A DNA stretch of 64,000 nucleotides from assembly GCA_017165825.1 (NCBI GenBank), contig CM029369.1:21198611-21262610 (forward strand). Reading direction: 5' to 3'. The notes beneath the pieces were generated by a model that made no database searches, was not told where the DNA came from, and worked only from the letters and a program-made list of their open reading frames with translations. Position 1 is the stretch's first letter. Each line of letters starts with the position of its first letter. Source of the stretch: Hepsetus odoe (lineage: Eukaryota > Chordata > Actinopteri > Characiformes > Hepsetidae). Below, piece after piece: positions 1-11,887 of this stretch. The translations under genes were made by a program, and so were the position numbers.

Positions 1-159
1 TCATATCATTGGTCAATAAATTACTCAACCAATCCTCCATTTTAAAGTTTAGAATCATCCTATTGGTTGTAAGGACTGAGATAGGATGTCAACACTAATG
101 ATTATATGTGTTGATTTAAACAAGTTTAAGCAAATTAAAGGTAGATCAGAATACATTAC

Positions 160-2629
160 TGTTGATGATGGAGATGTCTCTGCCTTTGTAGTACTCTGGC
201 AGCGTTAGAGATCTTCCCTGCTCTGAAGCCACGATACGGATGGTGCGGCTCTTGTCGGAACAGTCCAGGTGGGCTGTGGCCCCCAGCTCTGAGCCCTTGA
301 CTCCCAGGTTCTCAGGAAAGGTGAAGGAGTCCCGTGTGCGGTCTGTGCAGTAAGACTTATACCACCATTGCACGACAGGAGTCTGTGTGGAGTGAGTTGC
401 GTATTGGCACTGCAGGACCACAGAGGAGAACAACATGGCAAACTTCCTCTCATCCTTCACCGTCACCTGAACACCATCGCATCTCAACACTGAGAGAAAG
501 AAATAGCGACAAGAGGTTGGATAGATTAGCAGACATCCAAAGTAGGCTCCAAAGTATGGTCTGTTGTTTTAAAAGTTTTAAAAGGAATTATTAACCCTTA
601 AATACTACTCCTAACTATTAGAAGCATATATGAAGGTTTCTTGACTATTTCAGGCACTCCTTGCTGTGACAGCTTCTTTCACCATTCCAAAGAGAAGCAA
701 CTATCAGCGAAAGATCAGGGGGAGAGATAAAGAAATGACAATCTGAAAATGCAAACACCTAAAAAACATCTGGGTTTAGTCATCCACCATTCATCAGGAT
801 GTGGATCTGACTAAAAAAGAGTGTGTTTATCCAGCTGCGTGTGGGAGATGATAGAGCAGCGAACTGGACAGAATCAAAAGTGCACAGGGAGGTGGATCTG
901 CCGGGTGTGTGTACATGTGTGAGTGTGAGAAATAATGTGTGAGTAATAGGTTAAATTCCAAGCCGTGTTGGGGGTGTGGAGTGGTACGGAGTTGTCATTT
1001 TAGAGAGACCTTTTGTCTCCCAGTGTTTATGAGTTGATTGGGGAAAGGTGGTTCGGATCTATACACTCTAAGGCAAAAGAAAACAGGAGAAGTGTGAACT
1101 AGGACAAACACTGGAGTCACAATTCTGTTGCCACTGAGTCCAGAAGAAGATATCAGGCTGTCTAGCACAGCTGGACTAACGCTAACACTAGATCAGGGAA
1201 AAGCTCACTTTAAAGGTTCCCTTGAAAACAAACATGAATTGTATATAAACCTTTGACAGCTACCTGTCATAATTATGGAGAAATATAATTATAAAATGTA
1301 AAACATATTTCTCTAAAGTAACAAATGCAGTTAAAAAAAAGATTTGAAGTATCAATCAAATCTAAACATTTGTCAAATGCCCATCACTTTTTTTAAATAC
1401 AATTATTTTTTGATACAATCAATGCAATACAGGACATGTTTGTACTCTGGAGTTATTGCACTGGAGAACCACTTTTTGTTAAAGAACCTTGCACTGTATT
1501 TTTTTTAGAAAATTACAGCCTATTTTTTTAATCAATTCAAGAGGTGTTAACTGGTCAAAACAGCAGTTCTGGCAAGTAGCTGATATGGGCTCCACTTTAT
1601 GAGTCTTCATTCAGGACCTGCACGGGCCCTCCTTTTGTGCTTTTGTTGCATGTCTGATTCATTGTTTGGTCCCAAGAAAACCCCCGCCCCATAAGACCCC
1701 AGTGCGGGAGGGGGACGTTGAAGTCCCACCAATAAGATAAACCCGTAGGCCCAGTCAACCATGAACATCCAATTATATTGGAGAGATTTAAACTAAACCG
1801 TTACAGGAATTTTAACAGGAAAGAGTATCGATGAATAAGCTCTGTGAACTTTTTAACAAGTACTTGGTGGGGTGGAATCCAGTGTTGTAGAGTAATGCAA
1901 TCCTAAAAGCAGTTTTCACAGCAAAGGGAACACATATATCCCTCCTTCTGCAAGTTATCCCATTCAAATCAACAAAGTAGGTCAAATTTAATTCCACTGA
2001 CCGCACCCCATCCCACCACACCAATGTGAGACCTCCGCTTGTATGAGATCCTGCCTCAGTGTGAAAGGAACAGATTGATTCCCCATCATCATTAAACAAT
2101 AAATTATAGAGCTTATGTGTCCCCACTAAAGCAAGTCCCAGAGCTGATATAAAGCAGCTTCATTCCAACAGTCCCAAACTGAGCCAGTGCCTCCCACAAG
2201 CCCTCTCCCACTCAGACACATTCAGTGTGAGCACAGTCTGAGTGCATGGGGTTGGAGCTTGTGGTATAATGTTCCTTCTGAGGCTATAAAATAGAGGAAC
2301 ATTGCAAAAAACTCTGTTTTATAAATATGGTCCCTATGAATAATTCAAAGGTTACAGAAAGCAAGAGCAAAAACTCAATTCGTTCAGGTTTCAACAAAAG
2401 TGCACACAGGACACATAAATAAGTAAAATGATAAATAGATATTTCTGTGAAAGGTCTACAGGGTTAAAGAGGTCCCAGCTTGGTGGTCTAAAAATAAAAG
2501 CTGAAGGGGATCAACCTGTTGCTCACTTCTAACACTCTTACACCAAATCTCCTCCTGGAAATGAACCCACAGTGAAAACTCACGTGGAAAAAGTACGAAG
2601 GGAACCCAGCGGCTGGAGAAAACCCTCAT
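160..2629 (-). CDS. ildr2: ILDR2-like Ig receptor, 5' end (2 exons; partial)
   Basis: Two coding exons are visible. Exon 1 (2629-2584) encodes a 15-residue signal-peptide start, MRVFSSRWVPFVLFP, and ends in a GTGAGT donor in phase 1. Exon 2 (489-160) enters in phase 1 and encodes most of a V-type Ig domain: V-Q-V-T-V strand, LQCQY cysteine, VVQWWYKSYC, DCSDKSRTIRIVASEQG and YYKGRDISI. These are hallmarks of the LSR/ILDR1/ILDR2 (angulin) family. That family sits at tricellular junctions, and the strand starting VQVTV with AMLF is closest to ILDR2. The rest of the V domain, the membrane segment and the tail lie beyond the left edge. The start was chosen because an upstream ATG (2652) opens only an 8-codon ORF. 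The neighbouring gpa33 supports ILDR2 over ILDR1 or LSR by synteny. Exon 1 is short, so its assignment rests on phase, donor and signal-peptide character. Confidence 0.85.
490..2583 (-). other. ildr2 intron 1
   Basis: This 2.1 kb holds no second gene that I can support. It is AT-rich with short T and A runs. The open frame at 1812-2126 on the minus strand has no recognisable family and no splice context. Confidence 0.7.
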
Positions 2630-3738
2630 TGTCCGAAGAAAAACAAATCCATTCACAAGTAGCTGCTCTTCTTCATCCTGTGCCGCTCACTTTCTGCGCT
2701 CATTCTGCGTCTGAAAACCCAGCACAGCGCGAGCTGCCAGACTGGAACGGACCATCTCTAAAAGGGGGGGCACTGAGAAACCCCCGAATTTAGGAGAACA
2801 AAACACATCGATGGACAGAGTGAATCGGCTTAGTTGTAGCCACAGTGACGTTGTAACACTTTTTTTCAGGAGGATTATAGGACGTATTTGTGGATATTTA
2901 GACGTAGCCTACTCCAAACCGCTATTCACTCCCCCCACCTCCCTAAACATAGACGCGTCCATCAGAACTGAAAGCTGCCCCTGAAAATGTTAATTTGAAT
3001 GAATGTGTGTGTACTGTATATGTATATACATACACTATTTGCACACCCGCCCACTTATGTATGTATATATATACAGTACTGTGCAAAAGTTTTAGGCAGG
3101 TGTGGAAAAAATGCTGTAAACAAAGAGTGCGTTCAGAATTATAAATAATAATTGTTTATTTTTATCAATTTACAAAATGCAAAGTGAGCGAACAAAAGAA
3201 AAATCTAAATCAAATCAATATTTGGTGTTACTACCTTTTGCCTTCAAACCAGCATCAGTTCTTCTGGCCCCCACAGAGCCCTGATCTCAACATCATCCAG
3301 TGTGTCTGGATTACATGAAGACACAGAAGGATGTGAGGAAGCCTACATCCACAGTAGATCTGTGCTTAGTTCTCCAAGATGTTTGGAACAACCTACCAGC
3401 CGAGTTCCTTTAAAAACTGTGTGCAAGTGTACCTAAAATAATTGATGCTGTTTTGAAGGCAAAGGGTGGTCACACCAAATATTGATTTGATTTAGATTTT
3501 TCTTTTGTTCATTCACTGCATTTTGTTGATTGATGAAAATAAATGATTAACACTTCCATTTTTGAAAGCATTCTTTGTTTTATTATTATTATTATAAGCC
3601 TATTATCAAAGCATGATTACTTTCAGTCATTAGGTGTGTGATCTCCAACATAAAATTCTTGTTTACACCCAAGTTCAGTTTCCACAAAGAAAAAAAAACC
3701 CAAAGCTTGAGACAAGTTAATCATAAAACAACTTATCA
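2630..3738. other. ildr2 upstream region to gpa33 3' end
   Basis: About 1.1 kb separates the ildr2 start codon from the apparent 3' end of gpa33 (both minus strand). The first 200 bases are GC-richer and probably carry the ildr2 5' UTR and promoter. A Tc1-type element fills 3074-3575. I see no other gene here. Confidence 0.55.
3074..3575 (+). mobile_element. Tc1/mariner-derived element, copy A, with transposase remnant
   Basis: The left end starts CAGTACTGTGCAAAAG after a TA, the same end seen in three other copies here. Between 3262 and 3420 a decayed transposase C-terminus reads WPPQSPDLNIIQ, the DD34E block, with Gln in place of the catalytic Glu. The right terminal repeat is truncated in a TTA-rich run. 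The element is non-autonomous and dead. Confidence 0.75.
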
Positions 3739-3744
3739 TTTATT
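3739..3744 (-). promoter_or_regulatory. Candidate gpa33 poly(A) signal
   Basis: An AATAAA hexamer on the minus strand, about 610 bases downstream of the gpa33 stop. It is the first canonical hexamer I found after the stop. This is a hexamer match only. Confidence 0.35.
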
Positions 3745-4354
3745 CTTATATTCAGTTCATAAACAAGATTCAAGCCTGTGTCAATTATCATTAACCTGTA
3801 ATTAGGCCCCTGTAAAGGTAGTTAAAAAATACAAAAGACAATCAAGCAAAATCTTCAGAACATTTCTACACATTTTCTAAAAAAACCTGAGGCACATAAA
3901 ACTGAGCCTCAGATCCAGCTTTAAAAGAACACTCATAAAAGTACATTTATAAAGAGTGTCGTGGAGTCAGATACTCTTTTACTGCAGGGTACAGTAACTA
4001 TATTTAACAGTATAGTACAGTAACCTCCATATTTGTAGAAGTGTTATCTTCATGAATCTTCAGCTGGAGGAATGTGAATGAATCCAGAACTGGTTATTGC
4101 TCGAATGACAGAAACAGAAAATTTAAGTAAAATAAATGATTAAAGCCATTATATATTCCATGTTAGCATAAATCATAATTCATTAATTAATTCATTAATT
4201 GACAAAACAAAATGTAACTCCTAGCTTCCACAGTAATTTGGATGGTTATCTATGACCACCAAGATAGCCCCCGAGATACATCTCAGCATCAGGCTCTATG
4301 GCCACTGAAGTTTCTTTGTAGAGCACAATCGCCCTACTGCCCCTGAAGGCTATT

Positions 4355-4775
4355 CTAGCGGTCTCTGCGGTCATCATAGCGGTTCTGATGGTCGTTGTAA
4401 CGATCTCTTTCGTCATCATAGTGACCATGGTGGTCCCTGAAGCGATCTCTGTTGTCATCATAACGATCCTGATATCTACGGTCTTCATAGCGACGATGCC
4501 GGTCATCATGACGATCTCTGCGGTCTTCAAAATGATCATGTCTGTCATCATTACGATCCCTGTGGTCATCATAGCAACCTCTGTGGTCCTGGCGGTCATT
4601 GTAACGATTTCTGCGGTCATCAAATCGTTCTTGCCGGTCATCATAGCGATCTCTGCGGGTATCATAGCGATCTTGGCGGTCATCATAGCGATCTCGGTCA
4701 TCATAGTCATCTCTGCAATTGTCATAGCGATCTTGGTGGTCATCAGTACAATCTCTGCGGTCGTCAGGGCGGCCT
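4355..4775 (-). repeat. 21-bp (7-codon) imperfect tandem repeat in gpa33 tail
   Basis: Within the last gpa33 exon the DNA repeats with a period near 21 bases, built from units like CGCTATGATGACCG with variants. It encodes D/R/Y/H-rich heptads from about residue 360 to the stop. The repeat leaves long open frames in two other registers, one on each strand. These are by-products of repeat composition and not separate genes. Confidence 0.8.
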
Positions 4776-6703
4776 CTATCACCCCTCTTGCCTTCATCTT
4801 CTCGATTGTCTGCACTTCTGTTCTGTGGATCATCACGCTCAAAGCGCTGATTAGAATTTCGATCACCATCCTCAGAGCTGTGCAAGTTTTTTTCAACCCT
4901 CAGTTCATATTTCTCTCTCTCTTCAATGGTCCCTTCAATACTGACCTTCCTGAGGTCTCCAGAGACTTCTTCTCCATTCTCTGTTTCTGGTATGTCATGG
5001 AATTCTGTCACTGGAGGCCTAAATATGGAACAGTCTTAAATAAGTCAAATAAACACACATGATGCATCTTCAAAGGTTCACATGTAGACATGTATCAGAG
5101 CTAAAGGTCCTAAGTAAGTTGGCCTTTCTGAGCTGTTAACTCACTGAAGGCAGTGTCATTTTGTGGGAGCATGGCCAGTTGAAGATTCAACCAGCAAGTG
5201 CCCCAAAACCATCGATCACCCACAACCCAGACACCCTTCCTAATTATGGAATTCATTTACTTTAAGATGCACCTGTTGCTGATAGAAGAGCACTGGAAAT
5301 ATGGTGGGACGCTCTGAGATGATCTAGAGATGAAATGTAAGATAGAGGTGTACAAAGTCACCCAGCATTAGGCTGTGGAGCAGTAGAACAGTGATCTCTT
5401 GAATGATAGAGCTTCAAGCAATACTTTCAGGAATTCATCCAACATCAGTACCTTAATTCACTAATGCTCATGCAGCTGAATGAAATCATAGTCTCAAAAC
5501 AATGTTCCAACACGCTGTGCAAAGCCTTCCCAGACAAAGACGGGATAAACTAAATACTTTAGCCTTGATAAATGTCAAAGGACATTAGGTGTCTGCAAGC
5601 TTCGGGAAGAATCAGGGAACAGGGATTAGGCCTATTTCTGGATTACACATCTGAATTTCAGTTGGAAGGAAAATATAGTCTAGGACAAGGTTTAGTCCAT
5701 GTTAAAAGAGCTTGACCATAGGTGCGTACAGTGTGTGCTTACCCCATAGCAATCTCTTCTGGCTTCTCCTTTTTTCTGCAGCAGCAATAAACGATCAGCA
5801 CGAGAACTGCAACTCCAGCAATGCACCCTCCAACGATGCCTGCTGTTGCACTTATTTTCATGGTAGCTGTAAAAATAAGCAAACAAGGGTGACAATAATC
5901 AGTGTTCAGATCCTGATCCATTTGGACACTGTTGTAAAAGTGCATGAATGAACACTCACAGGGCATGACTGCCAAGGTGAGATTGCAGCTGGCAGAGCGA
6001 ATGTAATTGGTTGCTGTGCATATGTAGTAACCTGATGTGTCTATAGACACATTGAAAAGAGAAAGAACTCCATCTTCTGTTGGACAGTTCAGAGATAGGA
6101 ACATATGTTTTAGTTGCGCAGTTTTATCAAGGTCATGTTAAATAATGAATGGAATACATTTAAGACCCAGAAGCACACATACTTTCAATGCCTTTGGATG
6201 GAAAAGACCTTGGGACGTTTCTGACATCGTAGCTCTGCCACTTGTAGGTGGGAGCCGGAGAACCCTCATCAGAGACGCAGGTCAGGCTGATATTATACCC
6301 ATATTCTGCAGTACCTTTAATCTTACACACAGGAACCGATGGAGCAACTGTCAAGAGAAGCAGACAACACCATACTATGTTAGGCTAATATAAAATATCT
6401 AAGATAATTTGATGGTAGGTTAGCATCCATTCTGTTCTAAGAACTGTGTCTTTGCAGTATTTGAAGTAAAGGTAAAAGCATGTAATGATGCATGTGGTCT
6501 ATTTAAATACGTCTTTAATTTTGTAACGTTATAATAATTTATAATCAACAATATTCCAAAGTATCAGTTTTAGACAAAACAGAATATTAAAATTAAAATT
6601 GCGGTGCTACTTTTATTTCTTTGGCGTAAGATTTACTATATAATTAACAGCAATTAAACAGTAATAATGATAATAACAATAATAACAACAACAGCAATAA
6701 TAC

Positions 6704-6741
<38 letters not shown>

Positions 6742-8803
6742 TGATAGTCTACTACAAACATGTTAATTAATAATAAAATAATATTAGAATACTACTAGAT
6801 TACAGTTTACAGTTTGTGTTTGTCTTATTTTTGTATTTTCACCATTTTCTAAAAGAAGAATAGAAGTTCTCATATAATAATGCTCAAAACAAACAAACAA
6901 AGAGGATAAAACAAAGATTGTTTTTATATTTACTTTATAATTAAAATATTAAGATATAAACTAAATTATTTAGACTGGTTTGATGAGAAATGCACTGAAT
7001 TACAGAAACTGCCTCAGTCCAAACTGTTCACAGTACTAGTTAAAGGATCCAAATGTCTGAAGAGTTACAGAGTTTATCTATAAATACTGGCAATAAGCTT
7101 TATTTAAGCTTTAAGCCGTGGCATAGTGGGTAGGGACTAGTCCCATGGTTCAAATCCCAGACCAATAGGTTGCTCTGAGTAAAGTGACTATTCTTGTCAT
7201 TGTCAAACACAGCACAACACACAGTGAACCACAATGAAATTAGACTTCTGCATTTTACCCATACACACAAACATGTGCAGCTATTAAAAGCACCTGCGGA
7301 GCAGTGTCGGGCCAGTATCTTGCTCAAGGGTTCCTCAGGGCAACCTCCTGGTCTAGAATTCAAACACATGGCCGTCTGATCCTGGGTCGAGGTAGAGCAA
7401 GGTACTGTCCCCTTCACTGCTCCCTTGCTGCATGGTGTGTATGTCAATTTGTGCTGTGCCATGTTTCACAATAATGCTGCAATAATCACTTTCACTTTAA
7501 GCTCCCTCTGAGAAAGTTATTATATGAAATGAAGTTGATGCTGTTAAAACATGCAGGTCCATTGATCAGTTTGGAACAAGATGTAAAAAAAAAAGTTTGA
7601 TTTTACTCTACAATTAACAAATTCACATCAAACCAATCGAACCTACTACTGAATCATGCAGATATTTTGCCAGTAAAGTGCAGCAATAGCATTCTGCACT
7701 GAAAGCAAAGCACACACATGCACCACCCTGAGCCAAATATGAGCAGTTAAACTGATATATTTGTTCTCACCCTGGACCACAAGCAAAGTTGTGGCTGAAG
7801 TTTGTCCCTGAACATCTCCGGGAATCCTAACTTTACACTTGATGCGTCTGCTCTCTCGCAGAGTGACTTGTTTCAGGATCAGTTTTGAGAATCTGGCATC
7901 TATATTGCTTTCAATCTGAGCTTTGCCCTGGTACATCGGATCAATGTCCACCTGGTTATTACTGGAGTAAAAGGTCCCAAAGGAAAGCTGTATTCAAAGA
8001 AAAAAAGGTGCACTTTTGTGAAGTGTAGGAACATTTCTGCACTCATCTAGCATGCACCTGATCTCAGTAGTCTTATAAGAATCATCATAAAGTAATTTCA
8101 TTTACCCCATCATCATCAAACGACTCATCAGGATCAGCGAACCATGAAATGACAACAAAGGGGTTCTCTTGGTTCTTTGGGATAAAATTGCACACAATGG
8201 AGACTTCAGCACCTCTTTCAACTTCATATGTGGACTGTGGGATGGTAACGTCCAAACCCAGAGCTGTAGAAAGGACTACAGAGAAAACAAATCAGGTCTG
8301 ATTTGTTTTTTAATTTATATATAAATTATATTTAAATATATATATATATTTTAGAAATAAAAATAGAAATATTCATTAGTCACATTAAGACATTTTAAGC
8401 CAGTATGCGCAAAATTTGCATGCAACTGTATGTTTGCATGCATGTAAAGATATGTTTGAAAAGTGGTATTGCATTATATTCATTTTTCATTCCCTCTCCA
8501 GATATAAAGACAATTTCACTTGCAAATGACTGTCATAGTCATATATACATAACTACAAATGAAAAATTCAGCCTTTTGTGTCATTTCCCATTTTTACACA
8601 ATAGTGCACTTGAAAATTAACATAAACATTTTTTATAGAATAATCTGTTTGACTCATATTTTTCTGAACTGAACAAGTAAAAGAAATACATCAGAATGTA
8701 GATTATTATCACTATTCTAAGAGAATAAGCCCTGACCTTTTAAAATATATAATTAAAGTCTAAAACTAAATAAAACTAAAGTGTGTTTCTTAAATCCTTA
8801 CCT

Positions 8804-8849
<46 letters not shown>

Positions 8850-8916
8850 ATATATATATAATTTTACCTGAGAACAGTATGCCAATTCCACAAATCCTCT
8901 GTTTCAGCTTATCCAT
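4355..8916 (-). CDS. gpa33: Cell-surface A33 antigen (gpa33), complete, 7 exons
   Basis: Exons on the minus strand: 8916-8868, 8275-8106, 7987-7771, 6347-6183, 6076-5960, 5866-5743 and 5018-4355. All have GT-AG borders and the frame stays open throughout (501 aa). Residues 1-24 are a signal peptide. The V domain (about 25-145) has Cys in VSIVCNF and RRIKCKV, but lacks the usual D-x-G-x-Y before the second Cys. The C2 domain (about 146-237) carries NISLTCVSDEGSPAPTYKW and SIDTSGYYICTATN, which closely follow A33 antigen. The membrane helix (about 248-265) is followed by a CCC cluster likely to be palmitoylated. The tail (281-501) is a long run of heptads such as RYDDRQD, far longer than the mammalian acidic tail. 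An alternative acceptor at 8263 would remove four residues. A33 antigen marks intestinal epithelium in mammals. Expression here is inferred only. Confidence 0.92.
6704..6741. repeat. (AAT)n microsatellite in gpa33 intron 3
   Basis: An uninterrupted ATA/AAT trinucleotide run inside the intron between gpa33 exons 3 and 4 (6348-7770). The rest of that intron is AT-rich and carries SINE sequence from 7110. Confidence 0.9.
7110..7495. mobile_element. tRNA-derived SINE (family 1), nested pair
   Basis: A plus-oriented SINE starts with a tRNA-like head (GTGGCATAGTGGGTAGG and GGTTCAAATCCC) near 7110 and resumes at about 7387 with GAGCAAGGTACTGTCC. Between these, about 7180-7385, lies a second copy of the same family in the opposite orientation, recognised by AGTGAACCACAATGAAATT and CAGGGCAACCTCCTGG. 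Both lie in gpa33 intron 3. Confidence 0.75.
8806..8844. repeat. (AT)n microsatellite in gpa33 intron 1
   Basis: A dinucleotide AT run between gpa33 exons 1 and 2, close to the exon 1 donor at 8867. The rest of this intron is featureless AT-rich sequence. Confidence 0.9.
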
Positions 8917-9246
8917 TCTGCTTTGTTTTATTGTTCCAATCCAGGATATCTTTTTAAAATTCAGGTAACAGAATAAATAATGTGGACAGTTTGGTGTCTG
9001 GACACTTCCTTATGAGCACTTGGTCAATAGGTGTGCCAATTAAAATGGCTCCATCTGCACACTTCCCCCAGCCACTCCTTTTTTACCCTTTGGACTTTCA
9101 GTGAACTCCCCTTCAAATATGACACAGACAAGTCAAATGCAAAATTAGACCAAAAAACAAAGGTTGCGATCATGTACATAAAGAAAGTTGCTTACAAACA
9201 ACTTCTCAGTATATAAACTACAGTCAAACAGGACATCAGATTTTAC

Positions 9247-9309
9247 CCTCAATATCAACTGGACATGTTAGGGAGGAATCAGATGAATAGTCTTCAGCTG
9301 CTTGGCTAT
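9247..9309 (-). other. Possible orphan exon upstream of gpa33
   Basis: A 63-base open segment on the minus strand is flanked by a pyrimidine-rich TTTTTTTCAG acceptor and a GTAAAA donor, phase 1 on both sides. It would encode about 21 residues, acidic and serine-rich (starting DSQAAEDYSSDSS). It could be a gpa33 5' exon, a remnant of a lost gene, or chance. Confidence 0.25.
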
Positions 9310-9319
9310 CTGAAAAAAA

Positions 9320-11880
9320 GATGCTCACAAAGTAAAAGAAGTTTACAAGAAGATAACAAAGCATTTAATTGTAGCTGTTTCCCCTGTTGATCTGTTAATA
9401 TGAAGCAAGTAGAGGCAAGTAGCATGAACAAGTGGAGAACCAGTAAAAAAAAATATTTGAACAATATTTGAAAATAACATCTTTTTAGGCACTAAGCATG
9501 GAGGTAGATTGATTATACTTTGGGCCTGTGCTGAAGCCAGTAGACAAAGAACATGTCACTGGTAGAGGGAATGGAATGGATTCAAATAAATACCAGCTAA
9601 TTATAGTAGCCCAAACTATTGTTTTAGGTCCTTTTCATTTCTTAGGAATTTTTTACCTCTGAATAATAAATATAAAAATGTTCTTCCTTAAAAAAATGAA
9701 AGAAATGTGTCATCTTAAATTTGTCTTTAAATTTCTTTTGGTGATCAGTTAGCCTTATTTTACATAACTATATACATTAACAGATATTTCAAGTAAGGCA
9801 ATGGCAAAGAATATGTACTAGAAATAAAATGTAAACAGTTATTCTGTTTCCTGCCACTCGTTTCCCCCTACAGAACAGGTGTCCAGTGTTTTCTGCAAAG
9901 GACATGTGTGGTGTGGCAGGAGAATTTCATTGTAACAAAGCAGGACCACTCCTCATTCAATTTCTTTTATGCATTGGTCTCTATCCTTAAAAAAATAAAT
10001 ATTGGAGGACAAGACTGGACACCCATGCCTTACATCGTATTGAACACTCAAATGAGTCTGCAAGGAGTTTTTTCCCCAACAGATGGCACTATAGTACTAG
10101 AATCAAACCCTGGTGTCTCATTTCCAGTTAATTCTAAAGTATAAGCCAGGGTTCAAGTTTGTGGGGGCACATTAAACGTACTCTTGGTCACTTTGGGGTA
10201 ATATCAGAAAATTCATCTTTAGATAAAATTTAAATTGAGGGCTGCAGTTGACAAAGTGCTACAAAGTAATGTTCTGGAAAAAAGGATTTTCAGACAGTTG
10301 AAGTCTGAGCTTGTCAACTTGTGCAATGGAACCAGAGACTGATTGGTGTAATTGTTTCTGATACACGATCATTAATTTACATCCCGTTGCAGGAAACTGG
10401 TCAGCAGGACTGAGCGCACATCATGCTGGGACACAGTCTGTCTTTACAGGGGGGTCTTACTAATCATTCCATAATGCATGGCACATAACCACTTTGTTAC
10501 ATCCCCTATAGCTAAGCAATTACATGCAGAGTTGTGTAGACAGGCCTTCAGTCAAGCAACTATGACTACAACAGTAAACTCCAGTATTAATGTGATTTTA
10601 TGTTTAATATGCAGTGAATCTGTCATATCACCTGTTAATATTTTGTTATGGTGAATATTGAAAGTTGGAATGCTGTGAATTTCTAAAGGCAGTATTGTAG
10701 ATTAAACCACAGCCTGCTGTTGATCATTGTTAATGCTGTTTACCATTAAGACCCAATGCACTCTTATCTCTTACAAGAAAAAGCCACTCAAGGCTCATTC
10801 AAATACTCAAATCATATAATAATTGATTTGTCATTGTTCTTTGTAGTCTTTTGTAATAATAATGATTATGGGCATAGCTGCTCTGAATCTAATCCTGACT
10901 CCAGTCTCCAGTGTATGTCCACAGGCTGAAATACTGCCTCGCATAGTCACAGATTGTGGGCCTGATTTTGGACATACAGATATTAGAAATGAAAGGCAGA
11001 AAGGTTATGATTGTGAGAAATTGCTTTCATCTTAAATGCTTATATTTTAAAATGTTCTTTATGGCATTTACTTACATATTAATACAAAATGATATGTATC
11101 CTGCACAACCGGTTTTAAACATGGTTGGTTGGTTAGATAGATATATAGATGGATGGATGGATGAATATATAGCATTACTTAAATAGATGACAATAAGCAA
11201 TTTAAAATGACAGTACACACAATTTAAACATCTCTGCTCATCATGGAATATGTTCTATAATCTGTTTTTGAGAAAAACACAAGGTATAAAAAAGTTATTT
11301 GATCCACAGCATCTCAGAATTGTGTTTAATGATAAATAGGTTGTGATTACAAAAACATGCAAACTTCTTTAGACTTTGGCAAGTTTTAGCCCTACAGTGG
11401 TGGTTTGAAGATTTTAATGATCTGAGCTAACCAGAGATGTATTCCACCAGAAAATGTGATGTAGGAGCAGTACCCTATGTAAGCATTTCTAGCAGACCAG
11501 GCTTCACTAACAGACATAGTTAAAAGTTAAACACGCAACCTTCGTTTTACCAAAACTCAACTGCAGTGTTACAAATTAGGTAACTTTAGCAACCTTAATG
11601 GCATCATCTTAATGTCCATCATCTAGCTCACAGAGCAGGCATGTCTGTTATCAGCACCCCCACACAAATATTAATTTGCCCTAAAAAAACATTTTATTTC
11701 AAATCAATTAGTTAGAATTTTGGGCTGTTCTTGTTTTTCTTATCTCTTCTGTACTTTTTCATTGAAGATTTTTCTGTGTAGTTCTAAACCCACATTTTTA
11801 AGCATGAGTGTATTTTGATAAGAGATAAGAGGCACTAGCGATACACAAGCCAGTGTATTTCTTTGTGCCAGACCCAAGCC
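9320..11880. other. Interval with no recognised gene
   Basis: I find no exon chain, RNA gene or intact mobile element here. The open frame at 9908-10144 has no family resemblance. A short (GGAT)n/(TTGG)n patch lies near 11124-11165. Confidence 0.6.
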
Positions 11881-11887
11881 TGGATAA

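Noticed and set aside
4355..4775. Regular short repeats resembling a CRISPR array
   Set aside because: The period is about 21 bases with no spacers, it is coding and imperfect, and the genome is vertebrate.
4246..4896. Minus-strand frame rich in MTTAEI-type units
   Set aside because: It is the shifted frame of the same gpa33 repeat exon. The A33-type frame has the correct splice phase and stop.
4388..5062. Long plus-strand open frame, hydrophobic and V/I/T-rich
   Set aside because: It is the antisense of the gpa33 Asp/Arg heptads. The 21-bp repeat leaves several frames open by composition.
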